Of a DNA stretch of 64,000 bases, positions 53,773-61,999 are shown piece after piece. The stretch is taken from positions 1 through 64,000 of the forward strand of contig CAWAPS010000024.1 of assembly GCA_963783945.1 (NCBI GenBank). Direction: 5' to 3'. How positions within the stretch are numbered: position 1 is the first letter of the stretch; every line of letters starts with the position of its first letter. The position numbers and the translations under genes were made by a program. The DNA comes from CAWAPS01 sp963783945. Its GTDB lineage: Bacteria > Actinomycetota > Acidimicrobiia > Acidimicrobiales > Palsa-688. Below the pieces are notes generated by a model that saw nothing but the letters and a program-made list of their open reading frames with translations, searched no databases and was not told where the DNA came from.

Positions 53773-55346
53773 GAGGTGCGATTCTGCTGGCGGGCCTCCG
53801 CCGCCAGCAAACCGAAGACGATCGAGTCCTCGAGCGCGGCCCAGGACGCCTCGATGACGTTTTCCGAGACACCGATCGTCGTCCAGGTGCGATCCCCGTC
53901 GGTCGACTCGATAAGCACTCGGGTAACCGAGGCGGTCCCCCGGCTGGTCTCGAGCACCCTGACCTTGAAGTCGGTCAGGTGGACGTGCGCCAGCTCGGGG
54001 TAGATCGGTCCGATCGCCTGGCGCAACGCGCCGTCGAGGGCGTTGACCGGACCGTTGCCCTCGGCTGTGGCGATCACCCGGTCGTCACCGACGATGACCT
54101 TGACCGTGGCCTCCGTGACAAAGCTGCCGTCCTCCCGCAGGTCGGTGATGACCCGGTGGGATTCCAGCTTGAAGTAGGGCTGCTTCCAGCCGGTGGCGGC
54201 TCGCATCAACAGCTCGAGCGAGCCGTCCGCCACCTCGAAGTGGTAGCCGTGGTGCTCGAGGTCCTTGAGCTGCTCCACCACCTCGGTCAGGACGTGATCC
54301 TCGATGGAAAGACCGAGCTGTTCAGCTTTGAGCACCAAGGTGGACCGTCCCGCCATCTCGCTCACGACGAAACGGGTGCCGTTGCCTACCGATTCGGGGT
54401 CGGCATGCTCGTAGGCGGCCCGGGACCGGGCGATGGCGCTGGTGTGCAGGCCCGCCTTGTGGGCGAAGGCGGATGCCCCGACAAACGGTTGATGGGCGTC
54501 GGGGGCGATGTTCACCACCTCCGAAATGTGGTGCGACACCGCGGTAAGGCGAGGGAGCCGATCCCGTCCGATGGTCCCGACGCCCATCTTGAGGGTGAGG
54601 TCGGGGATGGCCGCAGTCAGATCGGCGTTGCCGGTGCGCTCCCCGTAGCCGTTGATGCAGCCCTGGACCTGGGTGACCCCCATCCGCACGGCCACCAGGG
54701 AGTTGGCCACGGCGCAGCCGGAGTCATTGTGGAAGTGGCATCCGAGGCCGACTTCGATGTGATCGCGGACCTCGCCGACCACCCGCTCCACCTCGAAGGG
54801 CAAAGTGCCGCCGTTGGTATCACAGAGCACCACGACCTCGGCTCCCGCTCCCGCGGCTGCCAGAATGACGTCCGTGCTGAACCTGGGGTTGGCCCGATAG
54901 CCGTCGAAGAAATGCTCGGCGTCGAGAAAGACCCGGCGGCCCATGGACACGAGATAACCGACGGAGTCGGCCACCATGTCCACCGCTTCGGTGAGGGTGG
55001 TGCGCAAGGTCTCGGTGACGTGCCACTCGGCCGACTTGGCCACCAGGCAAACGACGGGGGTCCGGGCGTCGACCATGTCGGCGAGAACCGGGTCGGTTTC
55101 GGCCCGGCCGCCTGCCTTGCGGGTAGAACCAAAGGCGACCAGGGTGGCGTGATCGAGCCTGAGCTCGCCGGCCGCGGCCCGGCGGAAGAACTCGGCGTCT
55201 TTCGGATTGGCTCCGGGCCACCCGCCCTCGATGTACTGGACACCGAGGTGGTCGAGCTGCTCGGCCACCCGGATCTTGTCGGCGACGGTGAGCGACAGGC
55301 CCTCCTGCTGGCTTCCGTCCCGCAGGGTGGTGTCATAGATGTCCAC
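53769..55346 (-). CDS. cimA: Citramalate synthase
   Basis: This is a DRE-TIM metallolyase of 525 residues from GTG 55346. The N-terminal motif is DIYDTTLRDGSQQEGLSLTV, and GLGCHFHNDSGCAVANSLVA is the metal-binding HxH region. The C-terminal LeuA-type dimer/allosteric domain follows (VKVIGDDRVIATAEG region). The length, the VDIYDTTLRDG start and EGGWPGANPKD match (R)-citramalate synthase rather than LeuA. It condenses pyruvate and acetyl-CoA, giving a threonine-independent isoleucine route. Neighbours leuB and ilvE serve the same route. Confidence 0.9.
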   Translation of the reverse strand: MDIYDTTLRDGSQQEGLSLTVADKIRVAEQLDHLGVQYIEGGWPGANPKDAEFFRRAAAGELRLDHATLVAFGSTRKAGGRAETDPVLADMVDARTPVVCLVAKSAEWHVTETLRTTLTEAVDMVADSVGYLVSMGRRVFLDAEHFFDGYRANPRFSTDVILAAAGAGAEVVVLCDTNGGTLPFEVERVVGEVRDHIEVGLGCHFHNDSGCAVANSLVAVRMGVTQVQGCINGYGERTGNADLTAAIPDLTLKMGVGTIGRDRLPRLTAVSHHISEVVNIAPDAHQPFVGASAFAHKAGLHTSAIARSRAAYEHADPESVGNGTRFVVSEMAGRSTLVLKAEQLGLSIEDHVLTEVVEQLKDLEHHGYHFEVADGSLELLMRAATGWKQPYFKLESHRVITDLREDGSFVTEATVKVIVGDDRVIATAEGNGPVNALDGALRQAIGPIYPELAHVHLTDFKVRVLETSRGTASVTRVLIESTDGDRTWTTIGVSENVIEASWAALEDSIVFGLLAAEARQQNRTS

Positions 55347-55462
55347 CGCGTCGGGCAGCTCTGGTGGCAGGTGGTGGTGGCCGCTGGCCGCGTCTGTGCT
55401 GATGGGCCGCAGGGCGAGGTTGTACCGCCCCGGGGCCGCCCGACCGGCCTGAGCTCGATCGA

Positions 55463-56386
55463 TCAGCCGACATATTCGACCCAGTCCTTGTACTTGTCGA
55501 CCTGGCCGCGCACGGCAGCCCGATAAACCTCCTGGATCCGCTTCGTGATCGGACCGGGCCGCCCCCCGCCCAGCACCCGGTCGTCGACCGAGGACATCGG
55601 GACCACCTCCGCCGCCGTCCCGGTGAGAAACGCCTCGTCGGCGGTGTACAGATCGGACCTCAGGAGGTTCTCGAACTCCACGTCGAATCCGAGATCGCGG
55701 GCGATGGTCATCACCGAATCCTGGGTGATGCCCTCGAGGGCGCCAGCGGCGAGCGGCGGGGTGACGATGCGGCCGCCGCGGACCACGAACAGGTTTTCAC
55801 CGGTGCATTCGCTGACGTAGCCCTGTGGGGACAGGAGAATGGCCTCGTCGTATCCGGCCTTCAGGGCCTCGATCTTGGCCATCGAAGAGTTGATGTACAT
55901 GCCGGTTCCTTTGGCCGCCGGCGGCATGGCATTTGGATCGTGACGCTGCCAGGAGCTGATCTTCATCCGAACGCCGTTGGCGATGCCCTCGTCGCCCAGA
56001 TACGCCCCCCACGGCCAGACCGCGATCGACACATTGACAGGGCACGGCAGAGGATTGAGGCCCATCTCGCCGTAGCCCAGATAGACGATCGGCCTGATAT
56101 AGCACTCGGCCAGCCCGTTGACCCGCACGGTCGTCTTGGTGGCCTCGACGAGCTCCTCGGGCGAGAACGGCACGTCGATCATGAAGATCTTGGCCGAGTT
56201 GAACATCCGGTTGATGTGGTCCGTCAGGCGGAAAATCGCCGGGCCCGAGTCGGTCGGGTACGCCCGTATGCCCTCGAATACCCCGCAGCCGTAATGCAAG
56301 GTATGGGTCAGGATGTGGATGCGGGCGTCGTCCCAATCTACGAGCTCGCCGTCCATCCAGATCTTCTCGGTTTTGACAATAGGCAT
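55463..56386 (-). CDS. ilvE: Branched-chain amino acid aminotransferase
   Basis: This is a PLP fold-type IV transaminase of 307 residues. Motifs are LHYGCGVFEGIRAY near the N-terminus, YIRPIVYLGYGEMGLNPL, and the PLP Lys in SSMAKIEALKAGYDEAILL. LSPQGYVSECTGENLFVV and EGITQDSVMTIARDLG follow. It transfers amino groups to the 2-oxo acids of Ile, Val and Leu. It lies four bases after leuB and upstream of cimA in the same operon. Confidence 0.95.
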   Translation of the reverse strand: MPIVKTEKIWMDGELVDWDDARIHILTHTLHYGCGVFEGIRAYPTDSGPAIFRLTDHINRMFNSAKIFMIDVPFSPEELVEATKTTVRVNGLAECYIRPIVYLGYGEMGLNPLPCPVNVSIAVWPWGAYLGDEGIANGVRMKISSWQRHDPNAMPPAAKGTGMYINSSMAKIEALKAGYDEAILLSPQGYVSECTGENLFVVRGGRIVTPPLAAGALEGITQDSVMTIARDLGFDVEFENLLRSDLYTADEAFLTGTAAEVVPMSSVDDRVLGGGRPGPITKRIQEVYRAAVRGQVDKYKDWVEYVG

Positions 56387-56390
56387 CTCG

Positions 56391-57392
56391 CTACACCCTT
56401 TCTGAAATGGCGTCGCCTATTTCGGTGGTCGGCAACTTCCGGTCCGGCGCGAAACCTTCGACCGCCTTGGCGATGCGCGCCGCCGCGTCGCTCTCGCCGA
56501 GGAAGTCCAGCATCATCGCGGCCGAGATGATGGCGGCGGTCGGGTCGGCCGTTCCTGTGCCTGCGATGTCCGGCGCCGAGCCGTGGACCGGCTCGAACAT
56601 CGACGGTCCGGTGCGATCCGGGTTTATGTTGCCCGAAGCGGCCCGGCCGATGCCCCCGGCGACGGCGCCGCCGAGATCGGTCAGGATGTCGCCGAAGAGG
56701 TTGTCGGTCACGATGACGTCGTAGCGCTGGGGTCGCTCCACCATGTGGATGCACGCGGCATCGATATGGTCATAACCCGTCGACACGTCGGGGTACTCCT
56801 CGGCGACCTGGGCGAAGGTTCGCTGCCAGAGGTCTCCCGAGTAGTTGAGGACGTTGGTCTTGTGCACGAGGGTCAGGCTCCGGCGGCCCCGCGACCGGGC
56901 CAGGTCGAAGGCGTAGCGAACGCAGCGCTCGACCCCGAACCGGGTGTTCACCGAGCCCTGGGTGGCGATCTCGGCGGGGGTGCCCTTGCGCAGGAAGCCG
57001 CCCTCGCCGGCGTACGCCCCCTCGGTGTTCTCCCGGACCACAGTGAAGTCGATCGGCACCCCGGCACCCACACTGACGGGCGCCACGAAGGGCCGGAGAT
57101 TCACATACAGATCGAGCTCGAAACGCAACCGGAGAAGCAGACCCCGCTCCAGTACGCCCGGGGGTACCTCGGGTGTGCCGACGGCTCCGAGGAGGATGGC
57201 GTCGAAACCCCTCAACTCGTCGAGCACCCGATCCGGCAGGATCTCGCCAGTATCGAGGTACCGATGCCCGCCGAGGTCGTATTCAGTGGTGTCCAGGCCG
57301 GCACCCGCGGCCCGGGCCACCTTCAAGGCCTCGGCTATCACTTCGGTGCCGATCCCGTCCCCGGGGATCACGGCGATGTTGAGCTGAGTCAC
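56391..57392 (-). CDS. leuB: 3-isopropylmalate dehydrogenase
   Basis: This is an NAD-dependent beta-decarboxylating dehydrogenase of 333 residues from GTG 57392, with AGGAG upstream. Motifs are IAVIPGDGIGTEV, VVRENTEGAYAG, TLVHKTNVLNYSGDLW, YDVIVTDNLFGDILTDLGGA and MFEPVHGSAPDIAG. It acts on 3-isopropylmalate and also on 3-methylmalate of the citramalate route, which explains its position with cimA and ilvE. It is the first gene of the operon, 90 bases downstream of a leader terminator (57482-57512). Confidence 0.93.
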   Translation of the reverse strand: MTQLNIAVIPGDGIGTEVIAEALKVARAAGAGLDTTEYDLGGHRYLDTGEILPDRVLDELRGFDAILLGAVGTPEVPPGVLERGLLLRLRFELDLYVNLRPFVAPVSVGAGVPIDFTVVRENTEGAYAGEGGFLRKGTPAEIATQGSVNTRFGVERCVRYAFDLARSRGRRSLTLVHKTNVLNYSGDLWQRTFAQVAEEYPDVSTGYDHIDAACIHMVERPQRYDVIVTDNLFGDILTDLGGAVAGGIGRAASGNINPDRTGPSMFEPVHGSAPDIAGTGTADPTAAIISAAMMLDFLGESDAAARIAKAVEGFAPDRKLPTTEIGDAISERV

Positions 57393-57481
57393 TGGCTGGC
57401 TGGCTCCTGGAGGGTCATCTGGCGGGTCAAAAAGGTGGTGAGGAAAACCTAGGGGCGGGCGCCGAACTAACGGCGGCGGTT

Positions 57482-57512
57482 AAACAAAACGACCGCCCCA
57501 TCAGGGACGGTC
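57482..57512 (-). terminator. Attenuator terminator upstream of leuB
   Basis: On the minus strand GACCGTCCC and GGGGCGGTC form a 9-pair stem (one G-U) around loop TGAT (57491-57512), followed by GTTTTGTTT (57482-57490). It lies between the leader peptide stop and leuB, as an intrinsic attenuator should. Confidence 0.75.
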
Positions 57513-57517
57513 ATCAC

Positions 57518-57541
57518 GCGCATCGGCTCGAGCCGATGCGC
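57518..57541 (-). promoter_or_regulatory. Perfect 24-base palindrome in the leuB leader
   Basis: The 12-base half-site GCGCATCGGCTC is followed immediately by its exact reverse complement. The palindrome overlaps the leader-peptide stop codon and sits five bases before the terminator stem, a plausible pause or anti-terminator element. Confidence 0.7.
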
Positions 57542-57594
57542 TACACGATGATTACGATCTGCGAAAGACAAGCCATGAGGAATTGGGCAGTCAC
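57541..57594 (-). CDS. Ile/Val-rich leader peptide of the leuB-ilvE-cimA attenuator
   Basis: This 17-codon frame from GTG 57594 reads MTAQFLMACLSQIVIIV and then TAG; a shorter form could start at ATG 57576. Five consecutive Ile/Val codons precede the stop. The GTG lies eight bases after a -10-like GACAAT, so the mRNA may be leaderless. The arrangement of promoter, leader peptide, palindrome and terminator before leuB, ilvE and cimA is that of ribosome-mediated attenuation. Low charged tRNA-Ile/Val would stall the ribosome and prevent terminator formation. The mechanism is inference from layout. Confidence 0.7.
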   Translation of the reverse strand: MTAQFLMACLSQIVIIV

Positions 57595-57602
57595 GGTCCG
57601 AC

Positions 57603-57632
57603 ATTGTCGCCGATCGAACGACGCGACGTCAA
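57603..57632 (-). promoter_or_regulatory. Promoter of the leuB leader
   Basis: TTGACG (57627-57632), an 18-base spacer and GACAAT (57603-57608) read on the minus strand. Transcription would begin at or a few bases before the leader GTG. Confidence 0.55.
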
Positions 57633-57722
57633 CCGCATCCTCGGTCGATCCCGCCCTCCGAGTGCCGGTGCCCGAAAGCATGGCCTCAAGGCGGGCGCGG
57701 GAGGCCCTACCCTGTTGATGCT

Positions 57723-58196
57723 ATGGCTGCGACCAACCAGCTGACCAAGGACACCTTCGAGCGGCTGAGCGCCGAACTCGAGGACCTGCGCACCCGCGGA
57801 CGCATCGAGATCGCCCGCGCCATTGAAGCCGCCCGAGCCCTCGGCGACCTGTCAGAGAACGGCGACTACCACGCGGCGAAAGACGCGCAGGGGAAGATGG
57901 AAGCCCGGATTCGGCGGCTCGAGTCCATGCTGACCGATGCCGAGGTAGTCGACTCGGCGGTCGGTTCGGACGGGGCGGTCACCACCGGGGTGGTCGTTTC
58001 CCTCCGCTATATCGGCGACGACGACGTCGAGCGGTACCTCATCGGGTCGATAGAGGAGCGCCAGGAAGGGGTGGCCGTGGTATCCCCCAACTCCCCGCTC
58101 GGCCAGGCGTTGATGGGCCACCGCGAGGGAGAGCGGGTGTCTTACGAGGCTCCGAGCGGACCCCTGGAAGTCGAGATCGTCAGGGTCGGAACCTGA
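57723..58196 (+). CDS. greA: Transcription elongation factor GreA
   Basis: The protein is 157 residues. The N-terminal coiled coil spans residues 8-75 with the conserved tip ALGDLSENGDYHAAKDAQG and ARIRRLESML. The C-terminal FKBP-like domain ends with VVSPNSPLGQALMGHREGER. It rescues backtracked RNA polymerase by stimulating transcript cleavage. TACCCT about ten bases before the ATG suggests a near-leaderless transcript. The stop touches the start of the next gene. Confidence 0.95.
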   Translation: MAATNQLTKDTFERLSAELEDLRTRGRIEIARAIEAARALGDLSENGDYHAAKDAQGKMEARIRRLESMLTDAEVVDSAVGSDGAVTTGVVVSLRYIGDDDVERYLIGSIEERQEGVAVVSPNSPLGQALMGHREGERVSYEAPSGPLEVEIVRVGT

Positions 58197-60073
58197 TCAC
58201 CGACCCCGACCGGGTACCTCTGGGCAGCCACGGGTGGATCGGCGACGGGGTTCGAGGAGCCCTCATCTCTGCTGACGGCACCGTCGACTGGTACAGCCCG
58301 GGAGGAATCGGCGCCGCCCCGTTGTGCTGGTCGCTTCTCGACCCGGCGGGCGGAGCGCTCCGGGTCGGACCGGTTAGAGAGACCTCGGACGCCGGCCGCC
58401 GCCTGCCGGCGCACCGCCAGCGCTACCAGCCTGGAACCAACGTGCTCGAGACGGTGCTCGCCGGGCCCCGAGGGCGTCAGGTTTCCGTCCTCGACGCCGT
58501 GCCCTGGCCCGGTCCCGGCCGCCCCCTGCCCGGCCTGCTCGTCCGGGTCGTGCGCGCCCTGTCCGGCCCGGTCGACATCGAGATAGAGATAGTCCCGGGT
58601 GGACCTTTCGGCCCGCCGCGGCAGGTCTCGCCCTTCGATGGCGGCCTGGTGATCGACCGCTCGGTGATCCGAACCGGCGGCGGGGTCGAGCTCAGCTCGC
58701 AACCGTTGGGTAGGGACCGTCCCCGCTGGCGGGGTGAGCGCCGCCTGCTCGAGGGCGAGTCCATGGTCGTGACCATCGGCCCGGTCGACGACCCCGAGGC
58801 GCTCTCACCCGATGGGGCCATGCGTCTGCTCGCGGAAACGGAAACAGCGTGGCAGAGCTGGCTGGCTCCCCTCGCTTACAGCGGTCCCTATGCAGAGGCG
58901 GTGGAGCGCAGCGCGCTGGCCGTCCGTTCTCTCACCGGCTCAGGCGGCGCGCCCTCCGCCGCCGGCACCACTTCCCTACCCCGACGCGACGGCAGCGAGC
59001 GCACCGCCGACGACAGGTGGGTTCGCTGGCGTGATGCCGCCACCGCCGTCGGCGTGTGGGCCGCCCTCGGCCTGCCCGAGGATGCGGAGGCGGCGGAGCA
59101 CTGGCTGAGAACCTCCGCCATGGGGGCGCCGTTGCCCTGGCCCGGCGCCCTCGACCCCGACGGCCAGCCCGCGCCCGAACTGGAGGTCCTCGGCCTCGCC
59201 GGCCGGCGGCGATCCCAACCCGTTGTCGTCGGTCGCACGGCCTCGCTTCGCGACCTGGACATCTACGGCGACGTGGTCGCCGCCTACGGCGCCAGCACCC
59301 GCGGGATCGGGGGCGCCGGCGGGGTGGCGCCCCTTGCCGATGCCATGCCGGCGCTCGCCGACGCCGCCGATTGGCTGGCCGATCACTGGACTGAGCCGGA
59401 TAGCGGGGTGTGGGAAACCGCCGGGCCGCCCGCGGACCTGGTGGCGTCGCGCGTGCAGGCGTGGTTCGCCCTCGATCGCATGGCGGGGCTGGCCCGGGCG
59501 GCCAACCCCCTCGACCTGCAGGCGGCGGCCTGGCAGGACGAGTCCCGCCGGGTGCTCGCGTGGCTGGAGTCGTACGGGTTGGCGGACGATGGGGGCCTGC
59601 GCCGGGCCGCGGGAGGCGAGGGTGAGGCCGGGGGTGGTGCTTTTGGTCCCGGCGAGGACGAGCCCGACGCCGCTCTGCTCAGGGTGGCGTGGCGAGGGCC
59701 GTGGCCGACTGAGCACCCGGTCGTGCCGGCCACGGTGAACCGGGTGCTCGACCGGCTCGGGTCCGAGGGCCTCATCTACCGGCACTCGGAGCGGGTGGAC
59801 GACGGCGCCGCTGGACCGGACCGCCCGGATCTGCTGGCGTCGCTCTGGGCCGTGCGCGCCCTGGCGACCCTCCAGCGCTGGGACGAAGCCCACGAGAGGA
59901 TTGAGACGGTGCTGGCCTTCGGTGGGAGCAGCGCCACCGGCGATCCCGGGCTCGGCGTTCTCAGCGAGGCAGCCGACCCCTTGTCAGGTGAGCTGCTCGG
60001 GAACCTTCCGGCCGCCGCCACCCACCTCGCGGTGGTCGAAGCGGCGTTGGCGCTGGGGGCCGGGCCGGCCTGA
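58193..60073 (+). CDS. Glycoside hydrolase family 15 (glucoamylase-like) protein
   Basis: The frame is open from about the greA stop with no ATG or GTG before residue 40; CTG 58193 would keep the typical GH15 N-terminus GSHGWIGDGVRGALISADG. A TTG at 58322 would remove it. The (alpha/alpha)6 barrel shows WVRWRDAATAVGVWAALGL, LDIYGDVVAAYGAS, DSGVWETAGPP with the likely acid Glu, and GVLSEAADPLSGELLGNLPA. Where many homologues have EGaFLLCSFW, this has DRPDLLASLW, so Asp may replace a Glu. Trehalase or glucoamylase-type activity is possible but not certain. The stop lies inside a GC-rich minisatellite. Confidence 0.78.
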   Translation: MITDPDRVPLGSHGWIGDGVRGALISADGTVDWYSPGGIGAAPLCWSLLDPAGGALRVGPVRETSDAGRRLPAHRQRYQPGTNVLETVLAGPRGRQVSVLDAVPWPGPGRPLPGLLVRVVRALSGPVDIEIEIVPGGPFGPPRQVSPFDGGLVIDRSVIRTGGGVELSSQPLGRDRPRWRGERRLLEGESMVVTIGPVDDPEALSPDGAMRLLAETETAWQSWLAPLAYSGPYAEAVERSALAVRSLTGSGGAPSAAGTTSLPRRDGSERTADDRWVRWRDAATAVGVWAALGLPEDAEAAEHWLRTSAMGAPLPWPGALDPDGQPAPELEVLGLAGRRRSQPVVVGRTASLRDLDIYGDVVAAYGASTRGIGGAGGVAPLADAMPALADAADWLADHWTEPDSGVWETAGPPADLVASRVQAWFALDRMAGLARAANPLDLQAAAWQDESRRVLAWLESYGLADDGGLRRAAGGEGEAGGGAFGPGEDEPDAALLRVAWRGPWPTEHPVVPATVNRVLDRLGSEGLIYRHSERVDDGAAGPDRPDLLASLWAVRALATLQRWDEAHERIETVLAFGGSSATGDPGLGVLSEAADPLSGELLGNLPAAATHLAVVEAALALGAGPA

Positions 60074-60284
60074 GCCCGGGTGGGGAGAGGCCGGGCCGGC
60101 GGGCCGCCTGGCGGTGCCGGGCCGGCCTGAGCCCGGGTGGGGAGAGGCCGGGCCGGCGGGCCGCCTGGCGGTGCCGGGCCGGCGGGCCGCCTGGCGGTGC
60201 CGGGCCGGCCTGAGCCCGGGTGGGGAGAGGCCGGGCCGGCGGGCCGCCTGGCGGTGCCGGGCCGGCGGGCCGCCTGGCGGTGCC
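60062..60284. repeat. GC-rich minisatellite of two alternating units
   Basis: A 31-base unit (A, ending GGTGGGGAGAGGCC) and a 26-base unit (B, ending GCCTGGCGGTGCC) alternate as A B A B B A B B, with essentially identical copies. The array begins in the last codons of the GH15-like gene, whose TGA is part of the first A unit. Confidence 0.9.
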
Positions 60285-60326
60285 GGGCTCGCATCCCCCC
60301 GCAGCCTGCGGCGCCCCTTGTGTCCT

Positions 60327-60427
60327 AATTGTCGGAATTTCTCGTAGACAATTTGGATTCTCGGCGTCAAATCGCACGGAATACGTGCGATATGCCTACG
60401 AGAACACAAAAGTACTACGAGAAATTC
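60327..60427. repeat. Structured intergenic repeat, copy B
   Basis: This is the second copy of the element at 43537-43637. The ends are perfect 13-base inverted repeats (GAATTTCTCGTAG and CTACGAGAAATTC). The internal hairpin ATCGCACG / CGTGCGAT (60371-60378 and 60384-60391) has a 5-base loop. The loop bases differ from copy A while its length is kept. It again lies between convergent genes. Confidence 0.8.
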
Positions 60428-60571
60428 GGCTGATGGGGCGGGCAGGCCGGCGGGCCCAGCGGGGCACGACGGCTGGAGCTCGCAGGGGCGGCCGGCCGGC
60501 GGGGCCGGGCCGGGCCGGGCCGGGCGAGGGGCGGACCCGGGCCGCACCCGGGCCCAGCCCCCGCCCTCCCC

Positions 60572-61864
60572 TCACAACGCGTGCTTGACCCGCCAGGAGA
60601 ACGGCAGCGCCGGCATCTGGGCCGTGGCCGCCGCGACTACCGCCTGCGCCGGCCGGCCACCCGCCACGGTGGCCACCCGCTGCCCCGCCTTCAGGTCCCG
60701 GCCCATCGGAACCATGGCCACGGCCAGGGGAAAGGTCATCCCGCCCCAGCCGAGGGAGCTCAAGGTCGCGGTGGTCTTGGCCTCCACCTGCTGGCCGGAT
60801 GCGTCGGTCACCACCGCGACGGCCGTGCCCGCCCTGACGATGGGGCGCACCGAAAGGCTGGCGGCAACCGAGTCGACCAGGCGCTGACTGGCGGCGAACG
60901 CGGCAGCGAGCAGAGGAGCTGTGACCTCGGTGCCGACATCCTGGCCGAGCACCGCGCCGTAAATCGTCACCTCCCGGCCGTCTATGTTCTTGCGGTCGGC
61001 GAAGGCGAAGCATCCGCCGGAACTGCTGTCCGAACCGGTCTTCAATCCGATGAAGCCATCCTTGCCGAGCATGCCATCGAAAGTGACGACCGTGCCCGCC
61101 ACCGGAAGGTCGACCGACCGGAGGGCGACGATCCGGGCGAACACCGGCAGTGTCATGGCCCTCTCGGCCATGACGGTCTGGTCCGCCGCGGTCGACACCG
61201 TGCTCGCTGCCACCCCGCTCGGGTCGGTGTAGGTGGTCCGGGTCATGCCGAGCTGCTTGGCCGTGGCGTTCATCTTGGCCACGAATTTCGGAATGCTCCC
61301 GGAGTCATAGATGGCCAGGATGGGGGCGATGTTGTTCCCGGATGGAATGAGCAGCGCTTCGAGGAGCTGGTATTCGGTGAGCTTCTCCCCCACCGAGACG
61401 GCAACGGTGGACTGGCCGGCCGCTTGCCTCCTGACCAGGTCGGTCACGTCGGCCTGATTGATGGTGATGGAGAACCCGGTGGCCTTGCCTGCTATCGGAT
61501 GATCCCGCAGGATCACGTAGGCGGTCATCACCTTGGACAGGCTGGCGATGGGCTGCGGCGAGGTCGATCCGGAGTGGCCGAGCGACCCGACGCCGGCGAC
61601 GACGGCCGAGGCCTGCCCGGTCTTGGGCCATGCCGGCCGGGGTCGGGCTCCGGCAAAGGTGTACGACGCCGGCAGCACCCGGGTCGCCTTCAACTTGGGC
61701 GTGGACTCGGTGGCCACCAGGGCCGTCCCGACGATTGCCAGCACGACGATCACGACCAGTAGGGCACCGAAAAAAAAGGCGAGGCGGTGCCGCCTGCGCC
61801 CCCGCCTCCGATACCGGCGGGAGTCCGCGCGCAAATGAGCCCAGTCACGAGAAGACGTGTGCAT
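60572..61864 (-). CDS. D-alanyl-D-alanine carboxypeptidase (peptidase S11)
   Basis: This is a penicillin-binding serine peptidase of 430 residues from ATG 61864, with AAGGAG nine bases upstream. The N-terminus is very basic (SRRYRRRGRRRHRL), followed by one membrane anchor (AFFFGALLVVIVVLAIVGT). The active-site SxxK is PIASLSKVMTAYV, SGN is LIPSGNNIAPIL and KTG is GLKTGSDSSSGG. It trims peptidoglycan stem peptides outside the membrane. It is divergent from the DrrA-type ABC gene. Confidence 0.92.
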   Translation of the reverse strand: MHTSSRDWAHLRADSRRYRRRGRRRHRLAFFFGALLVVIVVLAIVGTALVATESTPKLKATRVLPASYTFAGARPRPAWPKTGQASAVVAGVGSLGHSGSTSPQPIASLSKVMTAYVILRDHPIAGKATGFSITINQADVTDLVRRQAAGQSTVAVSVGEKLTEYQLLEALLIPSGNNIAPILAIYDSGSIPKFVAKMNATAKQLGMTRTTYTDPSGVAASTVSTAADQTVMAERAMTLPVFARIVALRSVDLPVAGTVVTFDGMLGKDGFIGLKTGSDSSSGGCFAFADRKNIDGREVTIYGAVLGQDVGTEVTAPLLAAAFAASQRLVDSVAASLSVRPIVRAGTAVAVVTDASGQQVEAKTTATLSSLGWGGMTFPLAVAMVPMGRDLKAGQRVATVAGGRPAQAVVAAATAQMPALPFSWRVKHAL

Positions 61865-61999
61865 CCGCGGACGCTCCTTGATAGGCGGTAGCCCCGAGCC
61901 GAGCCACCAGAGCCTATTGGCTGGGGCTCCTGCGGCCATGTCAATCAGCGGCGAAAATCCGGACCGCTACCGCCAGGACCGGCGCTACGGTCGAACTTC

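Noticed and set aside
53979..55526. 515-codon plus-strand frame
   Set aside because: Antisense shadow of cimA, whose motifs are unambiguous.
60062..60284. Possible CRISPR-like alternating array
   Set aside because: Units alternate without unique spacers; it is a minisatellite.
59961..60547. Long minus-strand frames across the minisatellite
   Set aside because: Encode only repeated Arg/Pro/Ala/Gly produced by the DNA repeat.
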